Position numbers and translations under genes: made by a program. A stretch of DNA of 64,000 nucleotides from contig JAJGOT010000473.1 of assembly GCA_022457155.1 (NCBI GenBank), positions 186,001 through 250,000 on the forward strand, written 5' to 3'. The notes under the pieces were generated by a model that was given only the letters and a program-made list of their open reading frames with translations, did not search any database and was not told the origin of the DNA. The stretch comes from Cladopsammia gracilis. Lineage: Eukaryota; Cnidaria; Anthozoa; Scleractinia; Dendrophylliidae. Every line of letters begins with the position of its first letter. Within the stretch, counting starts at the first letter, position 1. Positions 1 through 14,300 of the stretch are shown in pieces.

Positions 1-1366
1 ATACTATAGAAACATGGGACAACAGAAAATTTGCATAATACTTATATGGATGCAGTACCCATTAATCGTTATGCGAATTTCCTGTTGTCCCATTTTATCA
101 GTGTTATGAAATAATAGTTGCATTATAACTGTTTAGTTAAGACAGTTGTGTCATAGTCGGCATTATTGTGGTCATTGTAAATGTTGTTGAGCGAACCAAA
201 AAAAACATTGGGTTTGCTTTGGTCCGACTGTACTTTTCTAAATGAAAAAAAAAAAAAAAAAAATCCCGGCAAAATTATTGGTGTGGCTATAGCCCACCCA
301 GCCCCACAGCTCCGCGGTCGCCCTTAAGATTTCGGTCTCAACCGCTGCCATGCAAATGTTGGCAAAAGCCACTGAATTTTTATTTTCATAGCGGTGCCAT
401 GTGTAAAATGCGGTAAAATGTTAGTCATTTGACTGTACTTTGATTTACAAAGTTTACAGAAGGTGCCAAACAAACTTCAATACATTGGCATGAAAAGACC
501 TTGGTTGGATTTTTTTTTTCTTGCTCGAGATCAGTGTAGGTTTATTTTTCCCGAGGTATTTCCTTGAAAGATATTTTTTTCCCTCAAAATGAGCCTGCAG
601 GATATTTTTTTCTGAAATCACCCAACCCCCCTCCCCCCTTCAAAAGTCAAAAGGTCGGCCCCTTAGCCATGATACCACTTTCTCTCATGTTCTCTCTAGA
701 TTCGCGGTTGCTACCCTGTTTTAATGACCCTTTATCGGTTTCTGTCGCATTGGTGTCTCGCACAGTCTACATTTTTTACGTAGTCAGATCAGCCTTGCAG
801 TTGAGTTTGTCGGTTATGTTTGTTCATTTTCTTGGCTGATTAGGTCTTTCGTAGATCCTACGTATCGTTTACAGCATTATCGTTTGCGGTCTTTTGCAGA
901 TTTGAGTTCTAGATTCCGTTGACTAGCAGTTGGAGATCTCGATGAAATGTTTGCATCTGAAATCAAGTTGGGCTCCGCGCTCTAAAGGAAAAGTATTCAG
1001 GGCTCCACGCGGCGAAAATATGGGACCCTGAATTCTATGAAGAGAGATGAAAGCGCGATAAAAGTCTCTGGACCCTCTGGCACGCTGTTTAATATTTTCC
1101 AATATTAAAACTATCATTTTTTCTGGGCAATCTGATTTTCTTTGTGATCTTCTTGACTTTGTATGATATTCTGTCAAAAGCAATAACACTTACAACACAA
1201 CCCCCTCTCCTTTCAGAATAACATGACAAACGAGGAGCCCATTGTGGGCTTCTGACCCACCGCCCGCCGCCACTTCAGCCACTTCGGTGTTTTCCAAACC
1301 AGTGGGCTAAAGTCCACTTTTCCGGCTATGAGTGCCGGGAAGTGTTTTCACGGGAAGGCTTGACTA
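1..1366. other. Intergenic sequence upstream of the Ubl gene
   Basis: I see no supportable gene here. It contains a pure A run of about 20 bases near 244-263, a pyrimidine-rich stretch near 510-640 and a copy of a dispersed repeat at about 690-915. The short open frames lack coding character. Confidence 0.6.
690..915 (+). repeat. Dispersed repeat family D, copy 1
   Basis: This stretch shares long similarity with 48910-49065, including the phrases ttatcggtttctgtcg, tacgtagtcagatcag and agatcctacgtat. Inverted relatives lie at 8031-8258, 48100-48540 and 48620-48860. The family is unrecognised. Some copies keep short open frames, so it may derive from a multicopy gene or a degenerate transposon. 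Confidence 0.6.
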
Positions 1367-1550
1367 GACTACTAGCAGTCTCTCTTCGAGAAACGAAAAA
1401 AAACATTAGCGAACGGATAATGGCCGCGCGAAACTGGGGTAGAGGCAGGCGCGCCTGCCTCTGCCCAGTTTCGCGCGGCCATTATCCGTTCGCTAATGTT
1501 TTTGCGTTTCTCGCTCGACGGACTAAGCTGGGAAAGAGAGACTCGTAGTC
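1367..1550. mobile_element. Near-perfect palindromic MITE
   Basis: About 90 bases are followed by their reverse complement, with the centre near 1458 (ggcaggcgcgcctgcc). The outer ends GACTACTAGCAGTCTCTC and its complement are flanked by CTTGACTA on the left and CTTGACCG on the right, a probable degenerate 8-bp target duplication. The hAT superfamily would fit, but no transposase is present. Confidence 0.75.
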
Positions 1551-1777
1551 CTTGACCGACTTGGCCGTGCTTCATTCGGCGAGTATTTCCCCTCAGTTTT
1601 GGTTTCCCCAAAGGCTGATCATGCAGGAGTACGATACATAACATGTACTACTTTATAAAACGGGACTAAATGAGATGAACAGGCGTCAAAGATAAGGTTT
1701 TTAGTCTTAAGGTTTGTGGAGAACATGATTGCTGATTCAAGAAGTGCCACAGTTAGGTTATTCTGGGTTATTTGAAC

Positions 1778-2331
1778 ATGGATCTTAACGTTGAATTCAC
1801 TTGCCTGGATTCAGGCAAAACCGAGCATATCAAGATAAGCATAAATGACTGGGATGGCAAGTCCGTTAAAGAACTAAAAGAGATTTTGGAGGACGAAATT
1901 CAGGTACCTTCCTGTGATCAAAACCTCTTTTACCAAGGACGACCACTGACTGACAATTTATTTCCTCTTAAGAAACTTTATCTGCGTCAAGGTGACATTA
2001 TTTTAGTGGAATGCATAGCACAAGGCTATCTTTCGGAGATAAAAGATATTTTAAAAGAGATTACTGACTTTGCGAACGCAATAACTAGCCAAAATCAAAG
2101 TGATTTGTTGTCGGTTTGTTTGAAGAAGGACATCAGAACGTCTTATGTGTGCTATGATTACATTGGCCGAGCGTTAGAAAATTTGTCTTTCAATTACTTT
2201 ATTCCGTGGAAGAATGCCCAGTCCGTGGTACACCGCCATTACTTCGTGCAAGAAGGTGTTTTTGATGCTTTTCTGGAAGTTTTAAAGTTTGCTAGCAAGA
2301 GGTACAGAATAGAAGAAAAGCCAAGCTCAAG
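1778..2331 (+). CDS. Ubl gene, coding exon 1
   Basis: It encodes 184 codons plus 2 nt, from ATG to the donor CTCAAG|gtattt, and contains the whole ubiquitin-like domain. Reading through the donor meets a stop 25 bases later. An upstream gtacag donor near 2301 would leave the wrong phase for exon 2. Confidence 0.87.
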
Positions 2332-5300
2332 GTATTTCACTACTGACATTTTATGAACTCACAGAGCGACCTCTCTTGTAACCATGAAAATTTTGTTTCA
2401 TAAACTTAGTTGATAATGTCACAGGGTCCAGAGGAGCTCTATTTGATCCTAAAAGACGCTATTTTCTTCGAATCGTCGCTGTCTTGAAAGTTAAACTGAT
2501 TGCGTTACACAAAATATGTACCGCGGACCAAATTACTACGGGCTCAGAAGCTGCAAAATGGGCGTACAGTAAAGAATTCTTCGTGCCTCGTTCTTCGTGC
2601 CTTGTTCGGAAAGAGAAGCTTTCCAAAGATAATTGCGCCCTACATGTAAGTAATTTGGCCCGCGGTACATATTTTGTGTAACGCAATCAGTTAAACTTTC
2701 AAGACGGCGACGATTTGAAGAAAATAGCATCTTGTACGATCAAATAGAGCTCCTCTGGACCCTGTGGTAATGTCAGTCAAATCCAAGAGCACCCATCAAT
2801 TCCCCCCCCCCCCCCCCCCCCCCCCGCATGCATACACAGGGCATTTGACGAGGGGTAAGCTCCGTATAGTGGGGAATTTGTTGCAATTCAGTTGATAAAA
2901 CTAAATTATCATTTTTCACTCCCCCACTGACATAGCACCACAGCTTTTCATTAGAAACTTAAATAAATCCCGTTACTCTCTCTTAAGCAATGTCATCCAT
3001 ATTAAAAAGTGACCATATTTATTAAATCCTCTTTGAAACTTGTCTCAGTCAAACTTTGTATTCATGGGTGAGGCTAAGAAAACACTTAGCAGGCTCATTA
3101 ACAAGTTCAGCCAGTTTTTTTGGCTTGTGCACCTTCAAAATCTCCCAAAGTCTTTGTTTTTCTAGTGAAATTTCAGTCGGTGATAAGTTCTCTTTCAGGT
3201 GGTGAAATTAGCCGGCAGCCGGCTCTTAGCTACATCCCTGTGTATTTAGAGGCCACATGCCATAAGTGACCACTTTTTCTGGTACCAAGTGTGGTTGCTT
3301 ATGAAAAAGTTGATTGTTTATTTCATTTGAATAGTTCTTCATACCTGCACGGTAAGTTAAACGTAAAACAGCTATTGGAATGCTAGTTGAGTGCAACATT
3401 ACCTCCTGACATCCACTTATTCCCACTAGCGACGTTAGCGACGAAAGCGAAATCAGAAGCGGAATCGGAATTACAAGAAATTAAGTTACGATCTAGTAGA
3501 AATGAAAATGACGTAAGCGGATAGTTAGCGACGGAAGCAGAAGCGGAATCGGAAGAAAAATGAAACCTTCTGATCCTTCCGATTCCATGGTGCTTCTGAA
3601 TCCGATTGCGACTCCATTGTTTATTTACACTCAGTACTTCCCACTCTGACTCCCCTTTCGATTACATCACTAGTGGAAACCAGGCCCTATAGCCAGGGAT
3701 GTAGATATTATTACTGTAAAGTAAAGTTAAGTCGCACTCGGGCCACGATGGCCCACATGGCCGGAGCTTAACCCGGTTATCGTAGCATGAAGCAACTAGG
3801 AATATTGCTACTCCCCCCTGGATGGGATGCTAGTCCATCGCAGGGTTACTCCCAGCATTTTGTCGCCGGTACCCATTTATACACCTGGGTGGAGAGAGAC
3901 AGTGTGGAGTAAAGTTTCTTGTCTAAGGAAACAACATGACGGCAGAGACCAGGCTCGAACCACCGACCTTCAGGTTGAAAGTCCGATGCGCTAACCACTA
4001 GACCACCGTGCCGCCCACATATTATAATAATTCATCAAAAATATCGTTGTCGTGATATTAAATCCAGACAAACAAATAAAACAATCACAAACTGGAAAAT
4101 TCGACTTTGCCGATATTTTGTCTTTATTACAGAAGACTTCATCAGGGCAACAAATGAAAATTTTTTATTTTTATTTTTGAATTTTTAGTTGCCCTGATGA
4201 AGTCTTTTGTAATAAAGACGAAATATCAGCAAAGTCGAATTTTCCAGTTTGTGATTGTTTTATATATATATACATATACTGGTCCACGGTTTATTTCCTT
4301 GGCTAGTTATACACTGAATCAAATAAAGTGGCTAATTTATTATTCTTTTAATTGCAGCTGCCATATATATATTTGCATAATTTTTCGGTGTATAACCCTG
4401 ACACTTTGTTACTTAAATTAATAAGGAGTATGTTGTAGTTTAAAATGAATCTTAGGTCAAAATGATTTCAAACTAGTTTAGTTTTGATTTTCTTTTGTTC
4501 CAGATTCATTACCATAATCCTAAGACAAAGAAATATACAAATAAAACTAGTTTAAAATCATTTTAACTTAACATCATTTTAAACTACAACAAGTATGTTA
4601 ATCAAAGGAGAACTACCAAGAGTAAAAAAGCCTTCTTCCTATTAGTCCTCCACAATTACTGAGTGATGGAAAAGGAAGCATGATTCGTTCATTAATAGAC
4701 CAACTATTTTTATGCATGAACATGGCAATTTAGCATGTGCATTGTTTTGTTTGCTTCAATTATATGCATACACTTCACCTTCCGTAAAAGAGCTGTGTAT
4801 TCACAGGAGTGGAAGTATTATAATGTATTGTCTCAGGTTACACAAGATTACAGAAACCAGGATTCAAATTACTCCACCTTTTAAATGGGGTGAAGAATTG
4901 TTACAAAAAAAAATAGCATTTTAATTTGTTTTGTCTGACAAATTCCATTTTTGGTGTATGGTAAATTATTACCACACAATGAAAAGTGCATTTATTATTT
5001 TTCCAGGAAATTATTTGGAAAATCTAAAGAAAAAGAATCTGAAGCACTTGCTGACCTGCTTAAGGAACTGAACAATGAACAGATGATGCTACAGATGCAC
5101 TGCTTGAGCCTGTTGTGGAATTTCTCGGAAACATTTCACGATCGTAGGCTTGTACTGCAGAAGGGAGGACTGCAGTTGGTCATTAAGGCTTTGATGTTGG
5201 ATCCCACTGAATACCGTGTACCTATGGCTACAGATGAATACTATGAAGTTGCCAGTATAAACGAAACAGCTGTTGGTTGCCTTGTTCAGTAAGACATTGT

Positions 5301-8300
5301 TTCTTAAACTTATGATTAACAATCCTTGCATTTAGCAAAAGCACTGTGTGTTTTGTATGTTTAGGTTAGTAGCCATAGAAGAGCCCATGTTGAATCCAGA
5401 GGGTCAAAAATGAACCAGAATGGTCATGGTGCCAGTACTTACTCTAGTTTCTGTAGCATGAAGTAACCAGGAGCATTACTCCCCCGGGATAACAATATAA
5501 ATTTAAAGGGACACTGTTCCGGCTGAAAAAAACTATCGCGTTTTCTTGATTATGACCAGGAGCTTGCTTTAAGCTTGCTTTATTTTAAACACGAAGATGT
5601 GCTATAAAAGGAATAGCTCCGCCCCTGTGTCAGCTTGAGTGAGCTAATTTTCATTGTTTTTATTCTGAAATTAGCGCCATAAAAGTTCAACATTCTCAAA
5701 GGAATTACAAGGATACAAACCTCAACAAATTCTTCCATTATGTTGAAAATGTTATGGGGTTTGCCAAAAGTGACTAGAACAAACAAGGGCAAGTTAACCA
5801 CAGACAGATTGCTAAAAAGCTGTCTTTATTCTCTACAGATTTTCACAAAGATACATACGCGACGCAACCTCGTTCCCAGGGTCTCTCATCTTCCCGCCCC
5901 CTGGAGCGAAGATCTTCCCGCTCCAGGGGTCGCTCCAGGGGGCGGGAAGATGAGAGACCCTGGGAACGAAGTTGTACGCGACGGCGGTTGATTGACAAAT
6001 GATCCTGACGTAGCTAAGGTACTTTCCGTTTATAGCGCGTCTTCGTGTTAAAAATATGAAGAAAAAAATCACCGAAAGTGATGAATGCAAAGAAATATGA
6101 ACTAAAAAGACAAAATAAAGACCAAAAAAAAAAAAAATCAAAATTCCAACAGAATGGAAACTTTGATTTCTTGACCGCCTGCCACTAAATCAAAATTGAT
6201 GAACTGTAATCCACTTCCATCCTTGTAATCCTGCACTTTATCACCTTACTTCTTCTGTTTTGTTCTATAGAATCTTTTTACTCAATTGAGTTACATATTT
6301 GGTGGCATTTGGCGCATGGATATAACATGGAAATTAAGTAAACAAAAATCGTTATTTTGGCGGGACAGTATCCTTTTAATTATTATTCATACTTTTTCAG
6401 GTGTCGAACTAAATTTTTCAGTCCACTAGCATAGTTTTGCTGGTAAGATCTTTTTTTCTGCTGGCAAAACTAGTAAGGTCACTAGCTATTTTTTGCAGTC
6501 ATTTTCCCTTTGATGACTCTGAAAATAAGGTAAAAATACCTAAATAGTATACCGTTACTTTTGTGGTCTTTTTGCCGGCGTTGTCCTGTTGTTTCTTTGG
6601 CGGTTCGGGGTTGTCGGGCAAGACGTTGTCATCGTCGGTCACCTTACCGGTAGTCTTTGAGGTCGATGGCCTCTTGAAAAAAGCGGTTATTTTAGACATC
6701 TACAACAAAAGTGGCTCACAAAGCGTGAAATTCATTCTCTTCTGTCACGTTGCTGATTCCAACAAAATGTGACTACGTAAAGTGTGCACAGGTTCTGTGT
6801 AAAACCACGCTTTTTTTCTCCCGAAGATGACATTCGATGATGTCTGAATTTTTGCCACAAAATTCTCCAAGAACATTCACTTTTTCCTCCAACTTTTCTA
6901 AGAGAAACGCTTACTCGCAAAAGTTTGCTAGAGGATATTTTCCAGACTCGCAACTTGCGAGTTTGCAAGCGTTAATTTCGATCCCTGACTTAATTACAAC
7001 AATTTTAATCTAATTTAATCCTACAGATACGCTGAGTTTCCTGATTGTCAAGAAGTTATTGCCAGCAGTCCTGGAACTGTTGGTAAACTCATGTTTATGG
7101 TGGGAAGTCAATTTCATTTTCAGAATGAGAATGGACCAATCATTGACACTTACACTAAGTACCCTGCCCAGATTGCTGCAAACACATTATTCTGCTGTGC
7201 ATGCAGTTTGCAAACTCCGAGGATTCTGGTGGAGAATGATATGCACAAGAGGATGATCAACCTGATGAGCCTTGTGCCACATGATGAATTGGCTTTCAGG
7301 TAGTAATAATAATAAGAAAAATAAAATGCAGTAGGACACAATATTTTAGACACTGTTTAGACCAACTTGTATGAATATTTTCTGTGGTTTCACAACTTCA
7401 AATTCGGGTCAAAACCACCAGGTTACAAACTATTTACATGAGCAGATTTTACTTTTCTCATGAGTGTTTTCACTTTTATGGGTTATTGCATAATGCGTTC
7501 TCAGTTTAACGACTCAGTATTCAATATATAGGATGTTCCCAGTATTCAATCTAGGTAAGCTAATCGTGTTCGAAGAACGCAATCCTAATTTCGTGTTGGA
7601 GACAAATTTGAGATTTTTTGGTAGACGGTCTTCCAAATGGCCGCCCCTATTGGTTTTTTTCAGGGGTTCATTTCCGCCGGAAATTCCTTCGAACGCGTCT
7701 CCATGATCTGTGATTACTGCTAGTTAACTATTATAGCTCGAAAGCGCGCGTGATATCGCCTAATTCTTAGCCGACGAGGCCGTAGGCCGAGCGGGTAAAA
7801 TTATGCGATATCACGCAAGCTTGAGCGCTATAATAGTTTTATAATTCAACACATTGATAACAAAGCACAGTTTGAAGAAAAAATACCGAGCCGCCGGTCC
7901 GTCATTTTTGCATTCTATTGTCAAAATGCGAAATTTACATCCATCGTTGGATATACGTCATGTAGACATAGCGTATATCGATAACTTTTTGACCATATTT
8001 GGGCAGTGTATCAATGTATGGAATTATAACATACAATAAACTGCAGGGCTGATCTGACTACGTATAAAAGTAGACTTTGCGAGACACCATCACGACAGAA
8101 ACCGATAAAGCAGGATCGCAACCGTGGACAGCTGTTTCGTTGTTATTGCAACTCTTCAGCACAGTGTAGCGAACTAAATAAAGCCAGGCAAATATATAAC
8201 ACAATGACCCGTTCACCATATTAGGTTCTGTACTATGTACTCACCGTTGTCACCTAAACTGTTAACAGTCCCCTATTTTTCTGTGTGATCAGTCGAGATT

Positions 8301-11300
8301 GATCGCAAGTTCGAGTCAGCCGCCATTTTTTTTATTCCTGGCGAGTGAAAGCTGGGGAGAGTGCAAAAATCCCGCGGGGACGGGCGTTGGGGGTTAGAGC
8401 GCGAGGCGTGGGGAAGCGGAAAAAATAGCGAGACTGACAACTTTACTCCGTCTCGTGTTTACGACGTCAGTTGCACCAGCAACGGCAGCACCCGATTGGT
8501 CAAATAGACAATTGAATCATTAATAGAGCGTAGCAGAGTGTTGACAACTAAAATGACAGGAAGTGTCGTTAAATCACTTCACGGACAGGTTCAAAAATAG
8601 AAATGGCGCGTGAGATATGTTTTAATTCGGATCGTTTACAACGGCGTCTGATCTGGGAGGATTAGTTACACAACACGAACAGGAAGAAGCCGTTTCTCGC
8701 TTATTGGAAGGCAAAGATGTTTTGGCGGTTCTACCGACTGGGTTTGGAAAAAAACTCATTTATCAAAGCTTTGCACTGTTGAAGGAAATGGAATGGGAAA
8801 GCTGCAGACCTCCATGCTTTGTTTATTGTGCCGCTTCGATGTATTATCGAGGAGCAGATTACCTCCAACGATTTCGGCTCTGGGGGCCGTTGCTCGAAAG
8901 ACCCGGTAATTACCGGGCCCGGAAAGCTGTTTTATTTTCATTGAAGATCGAGGTTTCAAAAGTTTTGCAGATAATACGATAAAACTATCAGTTAGCAAAA
9001 CAAAATGGACTGGTTTGTTCGCTAGGACCCGCGCTTTTATTCTTTAGATTTATTATTTTAGAGTGGATTGGAGAAAATCAGCACGGTCGGGAGCGATATT
9101 TCACCGAGTTGTTTCATCACGTTCGACTGAGCACCATTTCCCAGCACTATTTATACACGAAGCTCATGAATCATGAGCTGGTACAAAAAAATGCAGAATG
9201 CAGGCAAATACTGATGGATGAATTGCAATGGCGTGCCTTGTTTTCAGGGCAAGAAGTCCAACTACAGAGGCCCAGAACATGTCTGCAAACTCATGAAGAT
9301 GCTATTATCACATGTGGAGGCTTGTCCCCCGATGGACTAGTTCGCAATATGACCCTCTGTTATGTACCAACAGACAAAACCTGGTACCAATTAGCGCCCA
9401 TGCTTTCCAGACGGTGCAGACATGGATTTACAGCCTGTCAAGGTTTTTTTTATGCCATTGGTGGCAAAGGAGAAGATTCCTTTCATTGTAGTGTAGAACG
9501 ATATGATCCACGCACCAACACTTGGGGCTACGTAGCATCGCTGGCCAAGAAAGTCAAACTACTGGGGGCAGCCACCTTACAGGGGGTTCTGTACATTGCG
9601 GGTGGTATCGAGTTCACTGCTGAACAGGGTCGACGACGCTGTGACACTGTGCAGAAGTATGATCCTGCAACAAATTCTTGGACTTTGGTTGCCCCACTAA
9701 GCAGTCGACGCTCCTCAGTTTGTCTTTTAAGCGATGCACACTATTTATATTCCATTGGTGGACTTGGCGATGATGATTTCCTATCTTGCCTTGAGCGGTA
9801 TGACCCCAAGTTAAATGCATGGACAAAACTGGCTTCCATGAGTGAAAAGCGTGGGTGTGCCTGTGGTGTGACCCTGAGAAAGAAGATCTATGTATTTGGT
9901 GGAACAGTTGATGCATTTTCCAGGCATGCCAGTATAAGATGCGAGGTTTATGACATTACTTTCAATGAGTGGCATTCTATTGCATCTATGCATGTTCCGA
10001 GGTTCCATGCAAGTGCAGTTCTATTGCGTGATCACATCTTTGTGTTTGGTGGAACTGGAAGTGAAAGTGTTGACCAACACAAGTCTCAAATGGTGGAGTG
10101 CTATGATGTGGAAACGAATCAGTGGATAGCAGCTCATTTCATGCCATATGAGGAAACGTACTTTAGAGGATGTTCAATCAGTATGTTTAAAGGATTAATT
10201 CACTCAATGAACAAAGTTGCAATAACGTAGCAATGGAACAGGCCATTGATTTTTCTTATCAAGGTACAGAATACTACAATTATAGTTGAACTTCCTTAAC
10301 CCTTTAATCTCCATTAACAGTATGCAAATTCTCCTTTCTTGCCACCATACATTTACCAACGTATTAGTGGGGAGAAATTGACAAAATATCAAGAGAATTC
10401 ATCTTAGGTGATCATATCCTTAATTCTCCTAACCTCTGATACAGATTAAGCATTGATATTACAAGGAGAAATTTGATGTTGAACACTACTGGGGGTCAGT
10501 ATAGAAATGCCTGTAGAAGGCCAGATCAAACTGTCAACAGCATAAGAAAAGGGTAACACAACCTTTCACATGTTAATCATGTTCTTGTCAAATAGTGTTT
10601 TTAACTGTTTTGACACTGCTCTAACTCCCAGGGTCTCATTTCATAACTTTAAACTTATTTTCAAAGAGCTCTGGCGCATAATTTGTATTACAAGTATAAT
10701 GTGGGTGCCGCACAAGACTCATTAATGCAATAATAGTAATAATAATTATAAAAAGAGACACAACATAGAAGTTTCAAGTCTTGTTTTCATGAAACCCAAG
10801 AGAGGGAATTCACATTTCAAATCCACTTGGGAAGTTTTCCTACATGTGCTGTGATAGTCCCTTTTCAACCAAAATTTTATCTTTGGATATTTTTACATGA
10901 CATTTTTCCTTTAGAGAACCACTGATAAAAGTATGAGTGCAGTATAACTTCCAAGCCTCTAATCAAAAGGCCTTTGTCTAATTTAATTCGTGGGAGGATT
11001 CAGTAGAATGCTTACTAAGCATTGTTGTACATATTTTTGTACTTCTTATCTCCTTTGAGTCACAAGGCAAAGAAGAACAAGTTACAAGTCTTGTATTTTC
11101 AATTTTATTACAATGACGAATGTCAGTTTTCCATTCAAAACGTTGAATAAAAGCTATTTTCACAATCACAGTGGCAGCATTACATCTCTACATTTTTCAA
11201 CACAAAGGCTAGCTTGCGTTACATTTGGCAATTTCTGTCTAACTTTAGCTTCATTTGTGACACAAAAATCTAAAATTGCTTGACGTAATGCCATTTTGCA

Positions 11301-14300
11301 AGCAACTGTCCGCAATAAACTACTGGCATCAGAATAAATTTGATTACACGAAAAGTGCGATTTCTACAAGAACAATAACAAACGGTTGTAGCTCCAAACT
11401 TCAGGTCAAGAAGTCATCCACTGCTGCAAAAAAAGAAAGCGGAAATACGATCACCGTCGTGTATGTAAGGTCACGAGCGTTTGTAAGTCACTGGCGTGTC
11501 TCTGACAGTGTGTAATTAACCTCGAGAAGACACGTGCTATTCACTTTACAAAGCTGAAAGAGCTTGTTAAACTTAGTTATCTTTGTCATTTTTAGCTCTT
11601 TTCAGGAAATGTTTAAGGAAATATCAGCCATCAAAAACTGCAAAATTTTTGGTCAATTGTCACGTGCGTATTATATATTTGCATGTCTATAAATAGATTC
11701 GAAAACAGGATGTATGTCTAGATACATGTATTATACATGTAGCATACCGATTCACGTTCCCTAACCCTAACCCTAACCCTAAATACGAATTGACTTCAAA
11801 AGTTAAAAGAACTCGTTAAACTTGGACGCATACTAACATACTAATGAAGCAAAAATTGTAAACAAAGATTCGCCTATAAAATAATCAACTGTTAGTTTAT
11901 AGCCTCTTAGAGTGCTCTATGTAGTCCTCTATATGTCCTAAATGAAAACTAGAAAAAAAAGTAGACCAAAGAACATCAAGGGTGATTATGAATAATTTAC
12001 ACTGTGGTCGGTTCCAGCATTTGCACCAGCGCCTTACTTATTTTCAAATCCACAGAAGGGACGAACACAAATTCATTTGGTTACCTTGCGACAAAAAAAT
12101 GTCTCTTTTAAACATGTTTTACCTCTGGGTCTAAGACTTCGATTAGTAAAATAACCTTATCTTTTTAACCGGACCTTTCGTCGTGTTCTTGGGGACGGGG
12201 CCGTCTGCGCTTCTCTCTTGGTTCAACCTCAAGCAGCTTTAAACTCAGCAGGACGATTATTACCCCAATGAGAAGAAATGATAAACTCCTCCAAAATTCG
12301 TCTGAGCATGAGGGAAACATTTGCGATAGCATGAAAACTCCCAAGTACACAAAGCACACCGTACAACCTTGGAAATATTTCTTCAAGCGTCTCCTGTTTT
12401 TTTTTTCCAATGATTTTGCGAAATCTCGACCGAAGACTGCCAAGACGAAAAACCAACTTACGCGCGCTAGCACCCTTCTCAACCCTATCGTAAAAAGACC
12501 TTCTCTGATTTTCTGGTACACAGAGACGTCGTCCTCGCAAAATTACGGAACCCAACACCTTTGTGGTGCACAATGATTGACTGGTGTCAATCATTGTGCA
12601 TCATATAAAATGAGGTTAAGGGTCCAAGTCGGTCTTGTCAGATCCCTTATTATTTGGTTACCATTGGTAACCTTATTATTTGGGTACCATTGGTATTTGG
12701 TTACCATTACCAAGGTAACTGCCAACCGACCAACCAACCAACCACACAGAATTAACCAATCCGTGGAAACTCATGAGCGACCGAAGAGGAGAGACGCAAT
12801 AAAATTCCGTTCGTCATCTTGCATTGAGGATTGCGATTTCTTAGAGTTCCTGCAAGAATGCAGTAAATATAACAGAATTACAGCACCGACGAGAACTTAG
12901 CCTGCGTAGCTGGCGGTTTTTTTGTTGGCGCGCGCGATAATTCGCGAGTTTCGAGTTTCGAGCGGCGAAGCCGTGAGAAACCGCCTGCCCGGTTTGCCGG
13001 CGTACGGGCCGTTCAGATTGGTTCTAAATCGTAAGCACGTCAATCAAATGGTTATGCGATCTCCCAAGGGAGACAGTTGCCACGCGAAAACAAAAATCAA
13101 AATGGTAGACGAAGCGTTGTTAAAAGCTTTGGCATCTCTCAATATTCGACGAGAGAAAGAGCAGGAAATAGCCGTAAAAAAATACTTTATGGAAGAGACG
13201 TCATGGCCATTTTGCCTACAGGTTTTGGAAAGAGTTTAATCTTCACAATGTTTGTGCTTGCCATGGAAGATGGAAGAACGCTGTGGCGTCTCAAATAGAT
13301 TAAATATGCCCGGCAGTGAGAAATTTTCACAAAATTTTCACTGAAAGGCTCTTTCAAACCTCTTGAGAGTATTCGATGTTCGTTTAGAAATGTCAAGCGC
13401 TTCCAAAAATTATTTTGCTTTTCTAGTTGACGAAATATTCTATGAAAATTTGTCACTGCCGACTCGGCATATTAGTCTATTTAATTTGAGACCGTGCCCG
13501 GCAGTCTAAAGAAATTTTCCAAGTGTCGAGAACATAGCGACCTTATAGTATTCCCAAGCTTGGATGTTTCGTCAACTGGAAAAGCAAAATAATTTTGGGA
13601 ATCGCTTGACATTTCTAAACGAACTTTGAATACTCTTAAGAGGTTTGAGTGAGACGTTCAGTCGATATTCTGTGAAAATTTCTGACTACGAGTCTCGGTT
13701 GACCGGTTACCGGCCATATAGCCACAGCGAATCCATAGCGATCTTATAGTATGCCCAAGCTTGGATATTTTGTCAACTTGAAAATCAAAATAATTTTGGG
13801 AATCGCTTGACATTTCTAAACGAACATCGAATACTCTCAAAAGTTTTGAAAGAGCCTTTCAGTGAAAATTTTGTGAAAATTTCTGGCTGCCGGGGCATTT
13901 AGCCACAGCGTTTCTGAAATTCACCGTATTTAATTTTCAAAGAGAAACAGCTCAATCTACAGTTATCATTCGCGCTTTTCGGAATTCTCCCTCCCTTGAG
14001 AGTTTTTTTCGGGGTATCGCCGTTCGCCATCGAAGGAACTTATGGAGTTTTTGTTGTTTATTGCCCGCCAGCGTAAGCCACGATTTTTCGCGCGACCGTA
14101 ATTTACATGAAGTTTCCTATTACGATGCGCCCTGTGATTGGTTGGGTAATTGTATCCACCGACACTCACCGAATTCAGCATCACGCGCAAAAAAACCCGC
14201 CAGCCATGCAGGCTAACGAGAACTTAACCGCTTCCAGAGAGAAGTAAAAAAAGTCACCCCTACAGTTCTCCAACGACTTCAAAACACTAATAACTTCTGT

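Larger units (their letters stand above)
12898..14215. mobile_element. Mutator-like element with captured helicase fragment, left arm
   Basis: The ends TAGCCTGCGTAGCTGGCGG and CCGCCAGCCATGCAGGCTA are inverted. A perfect 9-bp duplication ACGAGAACT flanks it (12889-12897 and 14216-14224). A 9-bp duplication is typical of Mutator-like elements. A second short element with the same ends and a 9-bp duplication lies at 19051-19190. The body has no transposase. It holds a RecQ-like fragment and a fold-back repeat, so it resembles a Pack-MULE. Confidence 0.75.

Noticed and set aside
1342..1644. Overlapping frames on both strands
   Set aside because: Both arise from the palindromic MITE and are mirror images of each other.
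3945..4015. Possible tRNA gene on the minus strand
   Set aside because: A and B boxes are present but there is no acceptor-stem pairing and the sequence runs into a SINE body.
9614..9916. 100-residue frame antisense to the Kelch repeats (also 38888-39190 and 45326-45628)
   Set aside because: A shadow of the Kelch coding frame, kept only because the copies are recent.
11276..11515. 79-residue frame (also 37289-37528)
   Set aside because: Present in the arm copies but without domain, splice signals or conservation in the more diverged copy C unit.
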